A stretch of DNA of 40,703 nt, taken from NCBI GenBank assembly GCA_018691995.1, contig JABHJM010000075.1:1-40703 (forward strand), given 5' to 3'. The DNA is from Candidatus Iainarchaeum sp. (GTDB lineage Archaea > Iainarchaeota > Iainarchaeia > Iainarchaeales > JAAZKV01). The notes below the pieces were generated by a model. The model did no database searches, was not told where the DNA came from, and was given only the letters and a program-made list of their open reading frames with translations. Positions 9,446-17,376 of this stretch are shown piece after piece; the first letter of the stretch is position 1; every line of letters begins with the position of its first letter. The position numbers were made by a program, and so were the translations under genes.

Positions 9446-9510
9446 TTGTACCGCAAGTTAGTAGTAAGGAGTCAGTAGTTATTGGCTCCACTAATTTGCC
9501 TAGTTCTAAC

Positions 9511-10500
9511 ATGAACAAAAAGCTTGATGATATCTATTCATCAGAAAAACGCTTTCAAAGTGCACTAAAAACACTTGAAACTTGTGGAATTTGTGAAGAA
9601 AACAAGCAACATATACAAAAATTTGTACAATCAAAAAGAGCTTGTGGAGTAAAACCAATCAGATTGAAAAAACAAGTTGCAGTACTCCGCACATTCTCAC
9701 AAATAGTTGCAAAAGACTTGGAAAATGTTACAAAAGAAGATATTGAATTATATCTTTGTGAACTTGAAAAACACAATTATTCAAGCTGGACAAAAATAGA
9801 TTACAAAGTTGTAATAAAATCTTTTTACAAATGGTTACTTGGAGAAGATGAGGTAACACCAAAACTTGTTAGTTGGATAAAAAACAAAGAACCAAGAGAT
9901 TGCATAATGCCAGAAGAACTCTTAACAGAACAAGATGTACTTAGTGCAATTAGTGTATGCCAGTTTGTAAGAGATAAAGCATTCATTCACTTACTTTATG
10001 AAAGTGGAGTAAGAATTGGAGAATTACTAACTCTTAAAATAAAACACATTACTTTTGCTGAACCAATTTCTTCAATTCTAGTTAATGGCAAAACAGGACA
10101 AAGAAGAGTGCCAATAATCAAAAGTGTTACTCCGCTCAAAAAATGGATTGAACAACACCCATACAAAGATAATCCTGAATCACTTGTTTGGATAAAAACA
10201 AATGAAAGAATAAGTAACTTAAGAGTTCAAGGAAATAGATTACCAAATTCTGTTTTGTGTTACTCCGCAGTAAAAAAATTGATTTCAGTAAACTTTAAAA
10301 TTGCAAAAGTAACAAAGAAAGTAAATCCCCACATGTTCCGCCATAGCAGAGCAACCTTTCTTGCAAAGCATCTTACTGAGGCCCAATTAAAACAATTCTT
10401 TGGATGGACCCAATCAAGTGATATGGCCGCAAGATATGTACATTTAAGTGGAAGAGATTTGGATTCAATCATGCTTCAGATTAATTCAGCATACCATTAA
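9511..10500 (+). CDS. Tyrosine recombinase / integrase (XerA-like), 329 residues
   Basis: An N-terminal SAM-like core-binding domain (about 1-130) precedes a complete catalytic domain: R168 in ESGVRIGELL, K194 in NGKTGQRR, H274 and R277 in HMFRHS, W299 in the second His/Trp position (FGWTQ) and nucleophile Y309 in AARYVHL. It is therefore probably active. It should cut and join DNA at short sites. Its position 65 bases after tRNA-Tyr, whose 3' end is repeated downstream, points to that sequence as its site. I chose the ATG at 9511; a TTG at 9496 is possible. No clear TATA box precedes it, so it may be read from the tRNA promoter. Confidence 0.93.
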   Translation: MNKKLDDIYSSEKRFQSALKTLETCGICEENKQHIQKFVQSKRACGVKPIRLKKQVAVLRTFSQIVAKDLENVTKEDIELYLCELEKHNYSSWTKIDYKVVIKSFYKWLLGEDEVTPKLVSWIKNKEPRDCIMPEELLTEQDVLSAISVCQFVRDKAFIHLLYESGVRIGELLTLKIKHITFAEPISSILVNGKTGQRRVPIIKSVTPLKKWIEQHPYKDNPESLVWIKTNERISNLRVQGNRLPNSVLCYSAVKKLISVNFKIAKVTKKVNPHMFRHSRATFLAKHLTEAQLKQFFGWTQSSDMAARYVHLSGRDLDSIMLQINSAYH

Positions 10501-10570
10501 AAAATTAGAAAGATTCTGATAGAAGTAAACTAACTTAAGCAAGTCAACTTTTTGAAATACTAGCTAGTTA

Positions 10571-10921
10571 TTATCTTAATTTCTTTATCAAACTTGTCAA
10601 CATTTTTCCAATTTTTTCATACCTCTGTGAAATTTCACCTAATTGAACACCATTAACATACCCCAAATCATTTGAAATTATTAGAAAGTTTTCTACTTCT
10701 TTGTTTGAACCATTTGCAATTACTAAAAATCTTCTAAATTCTTTTTGTGTTGCTTTCCCACAACCTTCTGCAATATTTGCTGAGATTGAAGTTACTGCTC
10801 TTCTCATTTGTGAAGTTATTCCATACTGTTCATTCATTGGAAACTTTTCTGTTATTTTGTAGATTTCTTTTACAAGTTCTCTTGATTCTTGCCACACTTT
10901 TAATTTTTTGAAGTCTTGCAT
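10571..10921 (-). CDS. Four-helix bundle protein (S23 / 23S rRNA-intervening-sequence family)
   Basis: 116 residues matching the small helical family TIGR02436/PF05635: the start FKKLKVWQESRELVKEIY, the central MRRAVTSISANIAEG and the FLVIANGSNKEVENFL segment are its usual signature. The biochemical role of the family is not established; members form helical bundles and are often found in mobile contexts or rRNA intervening sequences. A good GGAGG ribosome binding site lies before the ATG. It overlaps the upstream gene by 22 bases. It is the last gene of the leftward block 14382-10571. Confidence 0.9.
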   Translation of the reverse strand: MQDFKKLKVWQESRELVKEIYKITEKFPMNEQYGITSQMRRAVTSISANIAEGCGKATQKEFRRFLVIANGSNKEVENFLIISNDLGYVNGVQLGEISQRYEKIGKMLTSLIKKLR

Positions 10922-11196
10922 GTTTTTTCCTCCAGTTTAAACAGTGGTTTTATTTCTTCCCAGTATTCGTTCGCTCTTTTACTAAATATTTTTTCTCTTT
11001 CTTCAGATTTACTTCCAAACATACATATTGAGCGATTAATATAGGCCATCCAGATATTAGTGAAACCTTTTTCTCTCCCATAAACTTGTACTTCAAATCT
11101 TTTCTCAATATAACAATCTTCGCCAGGAACAAAGAGTTCACACCTTGCTCGCACGTTGCAAGAGTTACATTGTTTCAATCTTTCTATCATTCTCAC
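10900..11196 (-). CDS. Small protein with a four-Cys CX2CX5CX8C motif
   Basis: 98 residues. Near the N-terminus are cysteines in CX2CX5CX8C spacing (CNSC, then C in ARCELF, then C in GEDCYI), a likely zinc or iron-sulfur site. The remainder is helical and charged. No family recognised. The same spacing, with conserved N after the first Cys, F three after the third and G before the last, occurs in the next upstream gene (11165-11563), so the two may share an ancestral metal-binding module. It overlaps both neighbours, which supports an operon. GGTGGTG precedes the ATG. Confidence 0.75.
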   Translation of the reverse strand: MRMIERLKQCNSCNVRARCELFVPGEDCYIEKRFEVQVYGREKGFTNIWMAYINRSICMFGSKSEEREKIFSKRANEYWEEIKPLFKLEEKTCKTSKN

Positions 11197-11563
11197 ACCA
11201 CCTATTTTTCATTAAAAAAAGAGATTGTAATTCTTGCCTTATCTCAGCAGAAATTTTGCTAAGCTCAATATGATAAGGTTCTTGATTTAATTGTTCAACT
11301 GCTCTATTTAATCGCACTATATTCAATCTGATTAACATTTCCATTGTTTTCACTACATCTAACTCTTCTTTCATTAACTCTTCAAATTGTTCTTTGTCTA
11401 ATTTACAAATTCCTCCTTGTTCAAAATCCGCACAACTATCTCTGTGAATGCAAAGATTACAAGGAAAAAATTCACACAAGTTAAAATATAATCCATGCTT
11501 TACTGCATTAATTTTTGAAACACTTTTGCCAACATCAGTTATTGGCCCTGTTTTTCCACTCAT
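11165..11563 (-). CDS. Small element protein with KHGLY motif and four-Cys motif
   Basis: 132 residues. The N-terminus (KTGPITDVGKSVSKINAVKH, then GLY) resembles the G-x-S-x-x-NA-x-KHGLY pattern that I associate with small terminase-like or transposon-borne proteins. It is followed by CX2CX5CX8C (CNLC ... SCADF ... GGIC). The C-terminal half is a long helix, likely a coiled coil. Function unknown; a DNA-binding packaging or replication accessory role is a guess. A strong GGGAGGTG ribosome binding site precedes the ATG. It overlaps the downstream gene by 32 bases. Confidence 0.75.
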   Translation of the reverse strand: MSGKTGPITDVGKSVSKINAVKHGLYFNLCEFFPCNLCIHRDSCADFEQGGICKLDKEQFEELMKEELDVVKTMEMLIRLNIVRLNRAVEQLNQEPYHIELSKISAEIRQELQSLFLMKNRWCENDRKIETM

Positions 11564-11593
11564 TCAAACACCTCCCAGTTCGTTTTTGAAAAA

Positions 11594-13111
11594 TTAAACA
11601 TAATTATGCAACCCCTTTAACTCTTCTGCACACTTGTCACAATAATTTTTACCAGGATAACCAACAACTGAATACTTTACAAATTGTCTTTCCTTACAGT
11701 GGAAGCAAGAGTCAAGTATTGGTTGGTCTAATTCTTTTATTTTGTCTCCATTAGATAGTGTAGTTAGTGTAGTTAGTGTATTCTCTATAGGATACCCGGT
11801 TCTTTCCATGTATTCTTGAACAAGTTCTTGACTTAGCAAGTATTCTACTCCGCTTCCAACTCTTCTTTTTTTGAATAATGGTATTTTTGATATGGTTTTT
11901 CCAATCCATCTTCTAAGACTTGCTTCTTTTTCAATACCTATCTTACCTACACAAAGTTCACTAAGTTCACCAACTGAGTAAAATCTTTTTTCACTAATAT
12001 TTTCAAATAAAGAGGAAAACAATATGTATTCCCAGTTAGTTGATATATCTTCCAAGTCTCTATCTTCAAAGCATTCTTTTAGAAAAGGTACTAAGTCGGC
12101 GTATAGTTTTTCATTAATTGTTTTTGCAACTGCTAAAGGCCCGCGCACAAGTTCTAGTTGTCTATTTTTAAAATCTTTAATTTCACAATCCAAATAAGAT
12201 TCGCTTATTTTTTTCCAATTGTTTAAAACAAAATTATAACAAGAATCTCTAATTTCTTGCCAGGTTTGATCATTTTCATTAGGTTCTCTTGAGCCTTTGG
12301 TTGTTTTTGTTCTAAGCATTCTCAGAACGATGCATCTGCTAACAGTAATGCTATCTAATCCAGTTGTATTTGTAATTACTTTTGGACAGTAAACATCAAA
12401 CTTTTTTGGAACAAAACTTTGTCCCACTTTTTCATTTCTTATTGTTTGACCAGATCGTTTGTAACCCACCTTTAGCAACTGGTTTAAGACTGCTTGTTTT
12501 TCTTTTTCTAAATTCTCAAAATCATCAATCAAAAGCGTTGGCTGTAAACTATTTGTTATTCTAAATAGAGAAGATTCTGAAGGATTAGTTGCATTTATTG
12601 GATTAAAACAAATTAACTCAATTAAGTTCATCAACTTTGTTTTTCCGGATTCTTTTTCTGAATATAAAAACAAATAACCAATTGAATTGAATAAAGAATA
12701 ACAATAAGTTGAAATATCATACACCGTAACAAAGTCAAGAAACCTTTTATCTTGAACATCAATATAATAATCAAGTTTTTCTCTAATTAAATTAAATAAC
12801 TCTTCACCTTCAACTTTTTTTCCTTCTAAAAATTCTGTTATCCCGCTATTACTCCAAGTAGGACAAATTTCTAACAAAGAGTCAACATAGGTAAATCCTT
12901 TTTCTTTTAGTTCACTTGATCCTTTAGGTTTTGAATCAATTTTTATTTGACTTAAATCCACAAGCACATCTTTATTAGATAAAATAATTGCATCAGTCTT
13001 TTGATTGTCAATAATAACTGTTTTTCCAAAATAAAAATTGTTTTTGAATGCACCTTGGTTAATTTTGTATTTTGATTGTTCAACTACTTGAAATAAACTT
13101 TTCTTATCCAT
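11594..13111 (-). CDS. P-loop ATPase with C-terminal zinc finger, probable replication helicase of the element
   Basis: 505 residues. Walker A is SEKESGKT at about 151-158 and Walker B is LLIDDFE at about 193-199. A VITNTTGLDS-then-Arg region (ITVSRCIVLRML) resembles sensor and arginine positions of plasmid or virus helicase-type ATPases (DUF3631/DUF927-like). After a winged-helix-like stretch, the tail carries CFHC and CDKC, a zinc ribbon. Without tools the exact family is uncertain. I chose the ATG at 13111 because GGTGA lies five bases before it; a longer frame from 13150 would overlap the upstream gene and read through the GC palindrome at 13128-13148. Confidence 0.8.
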   Translation of the reverse strand: MDKKSLFQVVEQSKYKINQGAFKNNFYFGKTVIIDNQKTDAIILSNKDVLVDLSQIKIDSKPKGSSELKEKGFTYVDSLLEICPTWSNSGITEFLEGKKVEGEELFNLIREKLDYYIDVQDKRFLDFVTVYDISTYCYSLFNSIGYLFLYSEKESGKTKLMNLIELICFNPINATNPSESSLFRITNSLQPTLLIDDFENLEKEKQAVLNQLLKVGYKRSGQTIRNEKVGQSFVPKKFDVYCPKVITNTTGLDSITVSRCIVLRMLRTKTTKGSREPNENDQTWQEIRDSCYNFVLNNWKKISESYLDCEIKDFKNRQLELVRGPLAVAKTINEKLYADLVPFLKECFEDRDLEDISTNWEYILFSSLFENISEKRFYSVGELSELCVGKIGIEKEASLRRWIGKTISKIPLFKKRRVGSGVEYLLSQELVQEYMERTGYPIENTLTTLTTLSNGDKIKELDQPILDSCFHCKERQFVKYSVVGYPGKNYCDKCAEELKGLHNYV

Positions 13112-13127
13112 CCTTTTCACCTTTTGA

Positions 13128-13148
13128 GTTGGGGGGTTACCCCCCAAC
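13128..13148. repeat. Perfect GC-rich inverted repeat around a stop codon
   Basis: GTTGGGGGG-TTA-CCCCCCAAC: nine pairs with a three-base loop. The loop is the TAA stop of the leftward gene 13137-13496, and the palindrome ends 17 bases before the ATG of the ATPase gene. In such an AT-rich region it stands out. It could modulate coupling of the two genes, act as a pause or processing signal, or be a protein-binding site. Confidence 0.8.
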
Positions 13149-13496
13149 ACACTCGCTTACAACCCATTTGGAATTCTTTGCGTTCCCAATTACTTCATTT
13201 TTGAAGAGAAATTTCTTCCCAATCATCTGTTTGAATACCTCGGTTAAAGCGTCTCCTTCAAGGCCCATAGAATTTAATCTCTGAACCCATTCATGAAGTG
13301 AAGAACCCTTTTGTACTCGCTCTTCATTTGACCCTTTCCCAATAGACACCCACGTTTTGATTGGCTTCCAGTTCTCTTCAGCAGGACTAATTTCAATTTG
13401 AAATTGTTCCTCATAGTCCCCTCGCATTTTTGAAACATTTGTTACTGTCCCAATAAATTTATCGGGCAGTTTTGCTTCCACTACTTCTATACTCAT
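13137..13496 (-). CDS. Uncharacterised 119-residue element protein, possibly OB-fold
   Basis: Beta-rich N-terminal half (FIGTVTNVSKMRGDYEEQFQ) followed by WKPIKTWVSIG and a helical segment. The strand pattern and its place next to the ATPase suggest an OB-fold single-strand-binding protein, but I recognise no diagnostic family signature. Its ATG overlaps the TAA of the upstream 62-residue gene, and GGAG lies a few bases upstream. Its stop codon forms the loop of the GC palindrome. The coding call is good; function is a weak inference. Confidence 0.75.
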   Translation of the reverse strand: MSIEVVEAKLPDKFIGTVTNVSKMRGDYEEQFQIEISPAEENWKPIKTWVSIGKGSNEERVQKGSSLHEWVQRLNSMGLEGDALTEVFKQMIGKKFLFKNEVIGNAKNSKWVVSECVGG

Positions 13497-13681
13497 TTAA
13501 TCAACTCCTTTATTTTGATTTTACAAATATGGCGTTTTGGAATCATCAAAGTGTTAAAGTCAGTTTTAATTGTAAAAAATAGCTCATCTTCATTAGTTAT
13601 TTTTCCAAAACAGTTCAATGTTTTTGAACCATCCTTGTAAATTACCAATGCATCTAACCCAATCAATTCCTTACTTACCAT
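13493..13681 (-). CDS. Small 62-residue protein, beta-rich
   Basis: A short beta-rich protein: IYKDGSKTLNCFGKITN, then LFFTIKTDFNTLMIPKRH, then a basic tail. The alternation of strands is compatible with a small barrel such as an Sm-like or SH3-like fold, but I recognise no family. It overlaps the next gene by four bases and has GGTGG shortly before its ATG at 13681. Lying in a replication-type block, it may bind nucleic acid. Confidence 0.65.
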   Translation of the reverse strand: MVSKELIGLDALVIYKDGSKTLNCFGKITNEDELFFTIKTDFNTLMIPKRHICKIKIKELIK

Positions 13682-13740
13682 AAAACCACCAATTTTGGCT
13701 TATGAGAGTAAGAAAAGTCAGTTTAAGTGTGCCCTTGTGT

Positions 13741-14382
13741 CTACATTCCTTCTTTGAAAAAACGATTGAATTTTCTTAGTGTATTGTACTTTTTTGGAAG
13801 TTGTGAATTTCCTTTTATTCCTTTGAAAAAAAGTTTAAATGCATCAAATTTTGAAGGAGGTACTGGCGCATATCCAAGGAATTTAGCATATTTAATTCCA
13901 TCATTAGCATAATCCCATTTTTTTATTATTTTTTTAAACTCAGATAGATAATCAACCTTATTTTTATTCAAGTCACAAACCAAGTATTCCTGACAATAGC
14001 GATTCCCTTGTTTGTCCCAATAAGGAAAAAACACACTTGGTTCAGTTTGACAAACTAATAACTTTTCTTTTTTGACTTTTTTTCCAACTCTAACACTTTT
14101 CCTAAATATTACACTATTGCCCCTAATTTCTGGTTTAGGTTTTGTAGGCTTTAAGCCATTTTCAACCCAATGAATTAAAGAAACCACTTCCAAATCAACA
14201 TGTTTTAACATATTTTTTTCATCTTTAATTTCCCTTTCAAAAAATTGAATTACATTTAAATCTAGATTTTGTTTTTTTACATCACTTAATCGGCGTTCAA
14301 GATTATCAATTCTGTGTTTATGCCCTTCTTCAAGTTGTTTTAATAAACGATTTTTAAATTTACTTAAATCTTCACTAACCAT
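13741..14382 (-). CDS. Uncharacterised 213-residue element protein with N-terminal coiled coil
   Basis: Residues 1-75 are charged and helical (FKNRLLKQLEEGHKHRIDNL), likely a coiled coil. Residues 100-213 are basic, with aromatic-rich segments (CQTEPSVFFPYW, KWDYANDGIKYAKFLGY). No family recognised. It is the first gene of the leftward block, 59 bases upstream of the 62-residue gene. Beyond its 5' end lies the degenerate repeat at 14481, so it may mark the outer end of the integrated element. Confidence 0.75.
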   Translation of the reverse strand: MVSEDLSKFKNRLLKQLEEGHKHRIDNLERRLSDVKKQNLDLNVIQFFEREIKDEKNMLKHVDLEVVSLIHWVENGLKPTKPKPEIRGNSVIFRKSVRVGKKVKKEKLLVCQTEPSVFFPYWDKQGNRYCQEYLVCDLNKNKVDYLSEFKKIIKKWDYANDGIKYAKFLGYAPVPPSKFDAFKLFFKGIKGNSQLPKKYNTLRKFNRFFKEGM

Positions 14383-14480
14383 ATAACTAACCTAACCTTA
14401 AAGTAAAGTAATGATACTCAACCTAAACATTAATAGAAGAAAAAGTTATTTAAGTTGTAATTATCTTCCAAAACTATTTA

Positions 14481-14506
14481 TGCAACTCTTGAAAAGAGAG
14501 AATTTG
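14481..14506 (+). repeat. Degenerate copy of the tRNA-3'-end repeat (array copy A)
   Basis: ATGCAACTCTTGAAAAGAG followed by AGAATTT. It keeps GCAACTCT and the final GAxTTT, but the G-run has decayed to A/G. A downstream CATCACAACC resembles the CACACCGAGCAGA arm of other copies. It lies between the leftward element genes and the first rightward cassette, as expected for an old junction. Similarity by eye only. Confidence 0.5.
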
Positions 14507-14561
14507 TTTACAAATCATCACAACCACTAGTTTTAAATAATAAAACAAAGTTCTAATTAAT

Positions 14562-16532
14562 ATGAAAAAAGTTGTTATTCTATTTATTTGCATTTTAACA
14601 TTAACCTTCCTATTAGGCTGTACAGGTATAGAAAGTATGATAAAAGAAAATAAAGAGTTAAAACCATATTTTGAATCCCACCCAAATGCCGAATTAAAAA
14701 ATATAACACAACTAACACAAGAAGAATTTGAAACAGAAAAAACATTTTGGGAAGAAAATTGTGAAAAGCAAATAAACTCTGGAAATTATTACAAAACAAT
14801 ATATGAAGATGAAACCACAAGAGCCCTAATACTATCAGAACCAGGAAACCAAGAAATAATCTGCATAATAGAACAAGAAATAACTTTAAACCAAAACAAT
14901 AACAATTCAAATAACCCACAACCAACTGACATTAACAATTCAGCATGTACTGAAAATTGGAATTGCACAAACTGGTCAAATTGCGACAACAACAACCAAA
15001 CACGAACATGCACAGAACTTAACCAATGTGGAACTGATACAAACAAACCAATAGAAAATCAAACCTGTTTATCTACCCCAGAAACATGTACAGAAAATTG
15101 GACATGTACAAATTGGAGCGAATGTATAAATGAATTACAACAAAGGACTTGTCAAGTTGTAAAAGATTGTCCCGATATAAATAATCAACCAGCAATACAA
15201 CAAAGCTGTTCAACCCCACAGATAAATATTGATGAAGAATGGACCATATTTAAAAATAATTTAACTGCAATGTTAAATCATAATCTTTCATTAGCAAATA
15301 CTTACACTTATGAAGACTATAATCTGGACTCATGTATTGCATCAAGTGGAGAAGATGCTTGTTGGGAAATGGTAGATTCTGTTTACTCTTTATCAAATGA
15401 TTTAGCAAAAGAAGATTTTGAATTTGTGGAAAGAGATTCAAAACAAAGTGTTATCTCAACAAACATTTTTGAACAAGATGGACAAAATTATGTAAGACAA
15501 ATAATTTTTGCTAAAAATAGTCAAAATAATTTAGTAATTGTGAAACTTATTTACCAAAAAAGTTTTGGAACCGACACTGATAAAGATGGTTTACATGATG
15601 AAAGAGAAAATTGCTTGGGAGCATACCAATATGATCCTTCTTGTGAAATAACAAGCATTACTAAAAAAGATACTGATGAAGATGGGTGGTGGGATTCAAC
15701 CGAAGAAGAAGCTGGAACAAACCCCAATGATTCATCCGATTACTTATTTAAAACAACAACACAGGATTGCCAAGAATCATGGTATTGTGAATGGTCAGAT
15801 TGTAATTTAGGAACACAAACAAAAGTTTGTTATGATACAAGCCCAACCAAATGTGGAGATTTTAGCAATGCTCCAACAGGAACCCAAAGTTGCACTTATT
15901 GTGGAGACAATGTTTGTAATGGAAATGAAGACTATGCTTCTTGTTCAAATGATTGTAATAGGCCAAGTAGCTGGGGCATGACAAATTATATTGGAACCGC
16001 CCCATTAACTGTTACTGCAACAGGATATTGTGCTACTAGTGGATGCACTTTGACTTGGGGAGATGGAAATACCGAAACTGTTTCACTAGGAGAATTTACT
16101 AAAACCCACACATATATAACAAATGGATATTATTCATCTGTATTTTCTGATAAACCAGGATATATGGTACTACCTGGGATTGGTGTAACAGTTAATCCAA
16201 ACACTGTGCAAGAACTAGCATGTAATAGCATTAGTGCTAACTCTCAACAAATTTCTTTGGGAGGCTCAGTAACATTTACTTTGAATGTAACCAGAACAAA
16301 TACCGGTTCAGTATATGGAGTAAATCATTGCACAAATTCAACTTATCAATCATATTCATTCAATTGTACTGGAACAATAGATAGACAAGGACAACCCCCT
16401 TCACCAAGAACATGCACATATGTTTGTGAAAACTTTACTCAAAGTGCAACAATTCAACCAAGTGTAAGACAATATTCTGGTTCAACACCAATTGATGCAA
16501 TTTGCTCTGCACTTGACATAAATGTTGCATAA
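14562..16532 (+). CDS. Lipoprotein with thrombospondin-1-like repeats, Asp-rich calcium-type loops and a PKD-like domain
   Basis: 656 residues. The signal peptide ends in a lipobox, FLLGC (Cys about 20). Three Cys/Trp repeats of thrombospondin type-1 character begin near 129 (CTENWNCTNWSNC), 175 (CTENWTCTNWSEC) and 402 (CQESWYCEWSDC). Between the second and third repeats, DTDKDGLHDE and DTDEDGWWDS are calcium-binding Asp-rich loops like thrombospondin type-3 repeats. CGDNVCNGNEDYASC follows, then a PKD-like fold (LTWGDGNTETV) and a C-terminal beta region. It is probably a surface adhesin-like protein. TTTTAAATA at about 14531-14539 gives a leaderless message. First cassette of the array. Confidence 0.9.
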   Translation: MKKVVILFICILTLTFLLGCTGIESMIKENKELKPYFESHPNAELKNITQLTQEEFETEKTFWEENCEKQINSGNYYKTIYEDETTRALILSEPGNQEIICIIEQEITLNQNNNNSNNPQPTDINNSACTENWNCTNWSNCDNNNQTRTCTELNQCGTDTNKPIENQTCLSTPETCTENWTCTNWSECINELQQRTCQVVKDCPDINNQPAIQQSCSTPQINIDEEWTIFKNNLTAMLNHNLSLANTYTYEDYNLDSCIASSGEDACWEMVDSVYSLSNDLAKEDFEFVERDSKQSVISTNIFEQDGQNYVRQIIFAKNSQNNLVIVKLIYQKSFGTDTDKDGLHDERENCLGAYQYDPSCEITSITKKDTDEDGWWDSTEEEAGTNPNDSSDYLFKTTTQDCQESWYCEWSDCNLGTQTKVCYDTSPTKCGDFSNAPTGTQSCTYCGDNVCNGNEDYASCSNDCNRPSSWGMTNYIGTAPLTVTATGYCATSGCTLTWGDGNTETVSLGEFTKTHTYITNGYYSSVFSDKPGYMVLPGIGVTVNPNTVQELACNSISANSQQISLGGSVTFTLNVTRTNTGSVYGVNHCTNSTYQSYSFNCTGTIDRQGQPPSPRTCTYVCENFTQSATIQPSVRQYSGSTPIDAICSALDINVA

Positions 16533-16568
16533 ATAAATTTTATGGCTAATTAATTAGAACCCACAATA

Positions 16569-16590
16569 ACAACTCTAGATGGAGTATTAA
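16569..16590 (+). repeat. Degenerate copy of the tRNA-3'-end repeat (array copy B)
   Basis: CAACTCTAGATGGAG at 16570-16584 matches the core CAACTCTGGGAGGGG with substitutions. It sits between two rightward genes where a cassette boundary is expected, and is preceded by AATTTTATG at about 16536-16544, the same lead-in as intact copies. Confidence is limited because of decay. Confidence 0.4.
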
Positions 16591-16634
16591 ATCCAAACCA
16601 ACTAATTTTTATTTAAATTAAACCTTATCATTAT

Positions 16635-17243
16635 ATGAATTATTTGGAAATTTTTGAAGATTTTAAAAAAGATTATGGAAAGGACAAATCCTTCTTTGAA
16701 AACAAAATAAAACCAATTTCAAGAATATTAATTATAGTAGGAATAATTGGAATAATTCTAACTTATTTTTCACCATTTCTCTCAGGGATTTTTTTCTTAG
16801 GTTTATTATTCCCAATAAGTTACATAAGAACAAAAATTATAGAAACAAATTTAAGAAGGAAAAAATGGCTAAAAAAACTAAACTTCACAAATGCCACTAT
16901 TCAATTAAATAAAGAAATTAACTCAAAATTAAATAAAACCATGTTTTTGGCATTAATTTTTGGATTAGCATTAATCTTTGCATTAGCATTATTTTTATTC
17001 TTCATAAAGGGCCTAGATGGGATGTTCATTGAGCTTGGAAATGTGTTTAGTGGAGTAACTAAAGAAATTCCAGACCCTCTTTTGATAATATCATATTTCA
17101 CAGCATTTATTGTTGGATTTATAACTTTGGGGATAGTGAATAATCTCCATAATGAGTGTTATAAATTTCAAAAAGAAACAAAAACAATAATTCAAGATAT
17201 TAAAAGAAACAAAAAAGAACTTAAAAAAGCAGGATTAATATGA
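16635..17243 (+). CDS. Uncharacterised membrane protein, 202 residues, about four transmembrane segments
   Basis: Two hydrophobic segments lie at about 30-70 (ILIIVGIIGIILTYF and SGIFFLGLLFPISYI), one at about 98-122 (FLALIFGLALIFALALFLFF) and one at about 150-175 (YFTAFIVGFITLGIV). The N-terminus and C-terminus are charged, the latter Lys-rich. No family recognised. ATTTAAAT about 23 bases before the ATG gives a leaderless promoter. The stop TGA overlaps the ATG that opens the next repeat. Second cassette of the array. Confidence 0.8.
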   Translation: MNYLEIFEDFKKDYGKDKSFFENKIKPISRILIIVGIIGIILTYFSPFLSGIFFLGLLFPISYIRTKIIETNLRRKKWLKKLNFTNATIQLNKEINSKLNKTMFLALIFGLALIFALALFLFFIKGLDGMFIELGNVFSGVTKEIPDPLLIISYFTAFIVGFITLGIVNNLHNECYKFQKETKTIIQDIKRNKKELKKAGLI

Positions 17244-17340
17244 ACCACAAACCACTTACTTCTAACCACCTACAATCCAAGACCCCGTGTGCAACTCTGG
17301 GAGGGGGGATTCCCGACAAGGGAAGCACCCTGAGAAGAAA
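17240..17340 (+). repeat. Cassette repeat 1, core identical to tRNA-Tyr 3' end
   Basis: The block has a pyrimidine/A-rich left arm (ATGAACCACAAACC...), the 21-base core at 17289-17309 (21 of 21 with the tRNA) and a right arm ending CACCCTGAGAAGA. AATCC and CCCC of the left arm can pair with GGGG and GGATT of the right side. The left-arm ATG overlaps the stop codon of the upstream gene. Confidence 0.85.
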
Positions 17341-17376
17341 GAATAATATTAAATAGAACTAATTCTTATAAATAAT

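Noticed and set aside
11565..11580. Inverted copy of the repeat core (CACCTCCCAGTT)
   Set aside because: It is the ribosome binding site GGGAGGTG of the gene at 11563 read on the other strand; only the GGGAGG part matches.
13112..13150. Earlier start for the P-loop ATPase
   Set aside because: It would read through the palindrome and overlap the upstream gene; the ATG at 13111 has GGTGA at the right distance.
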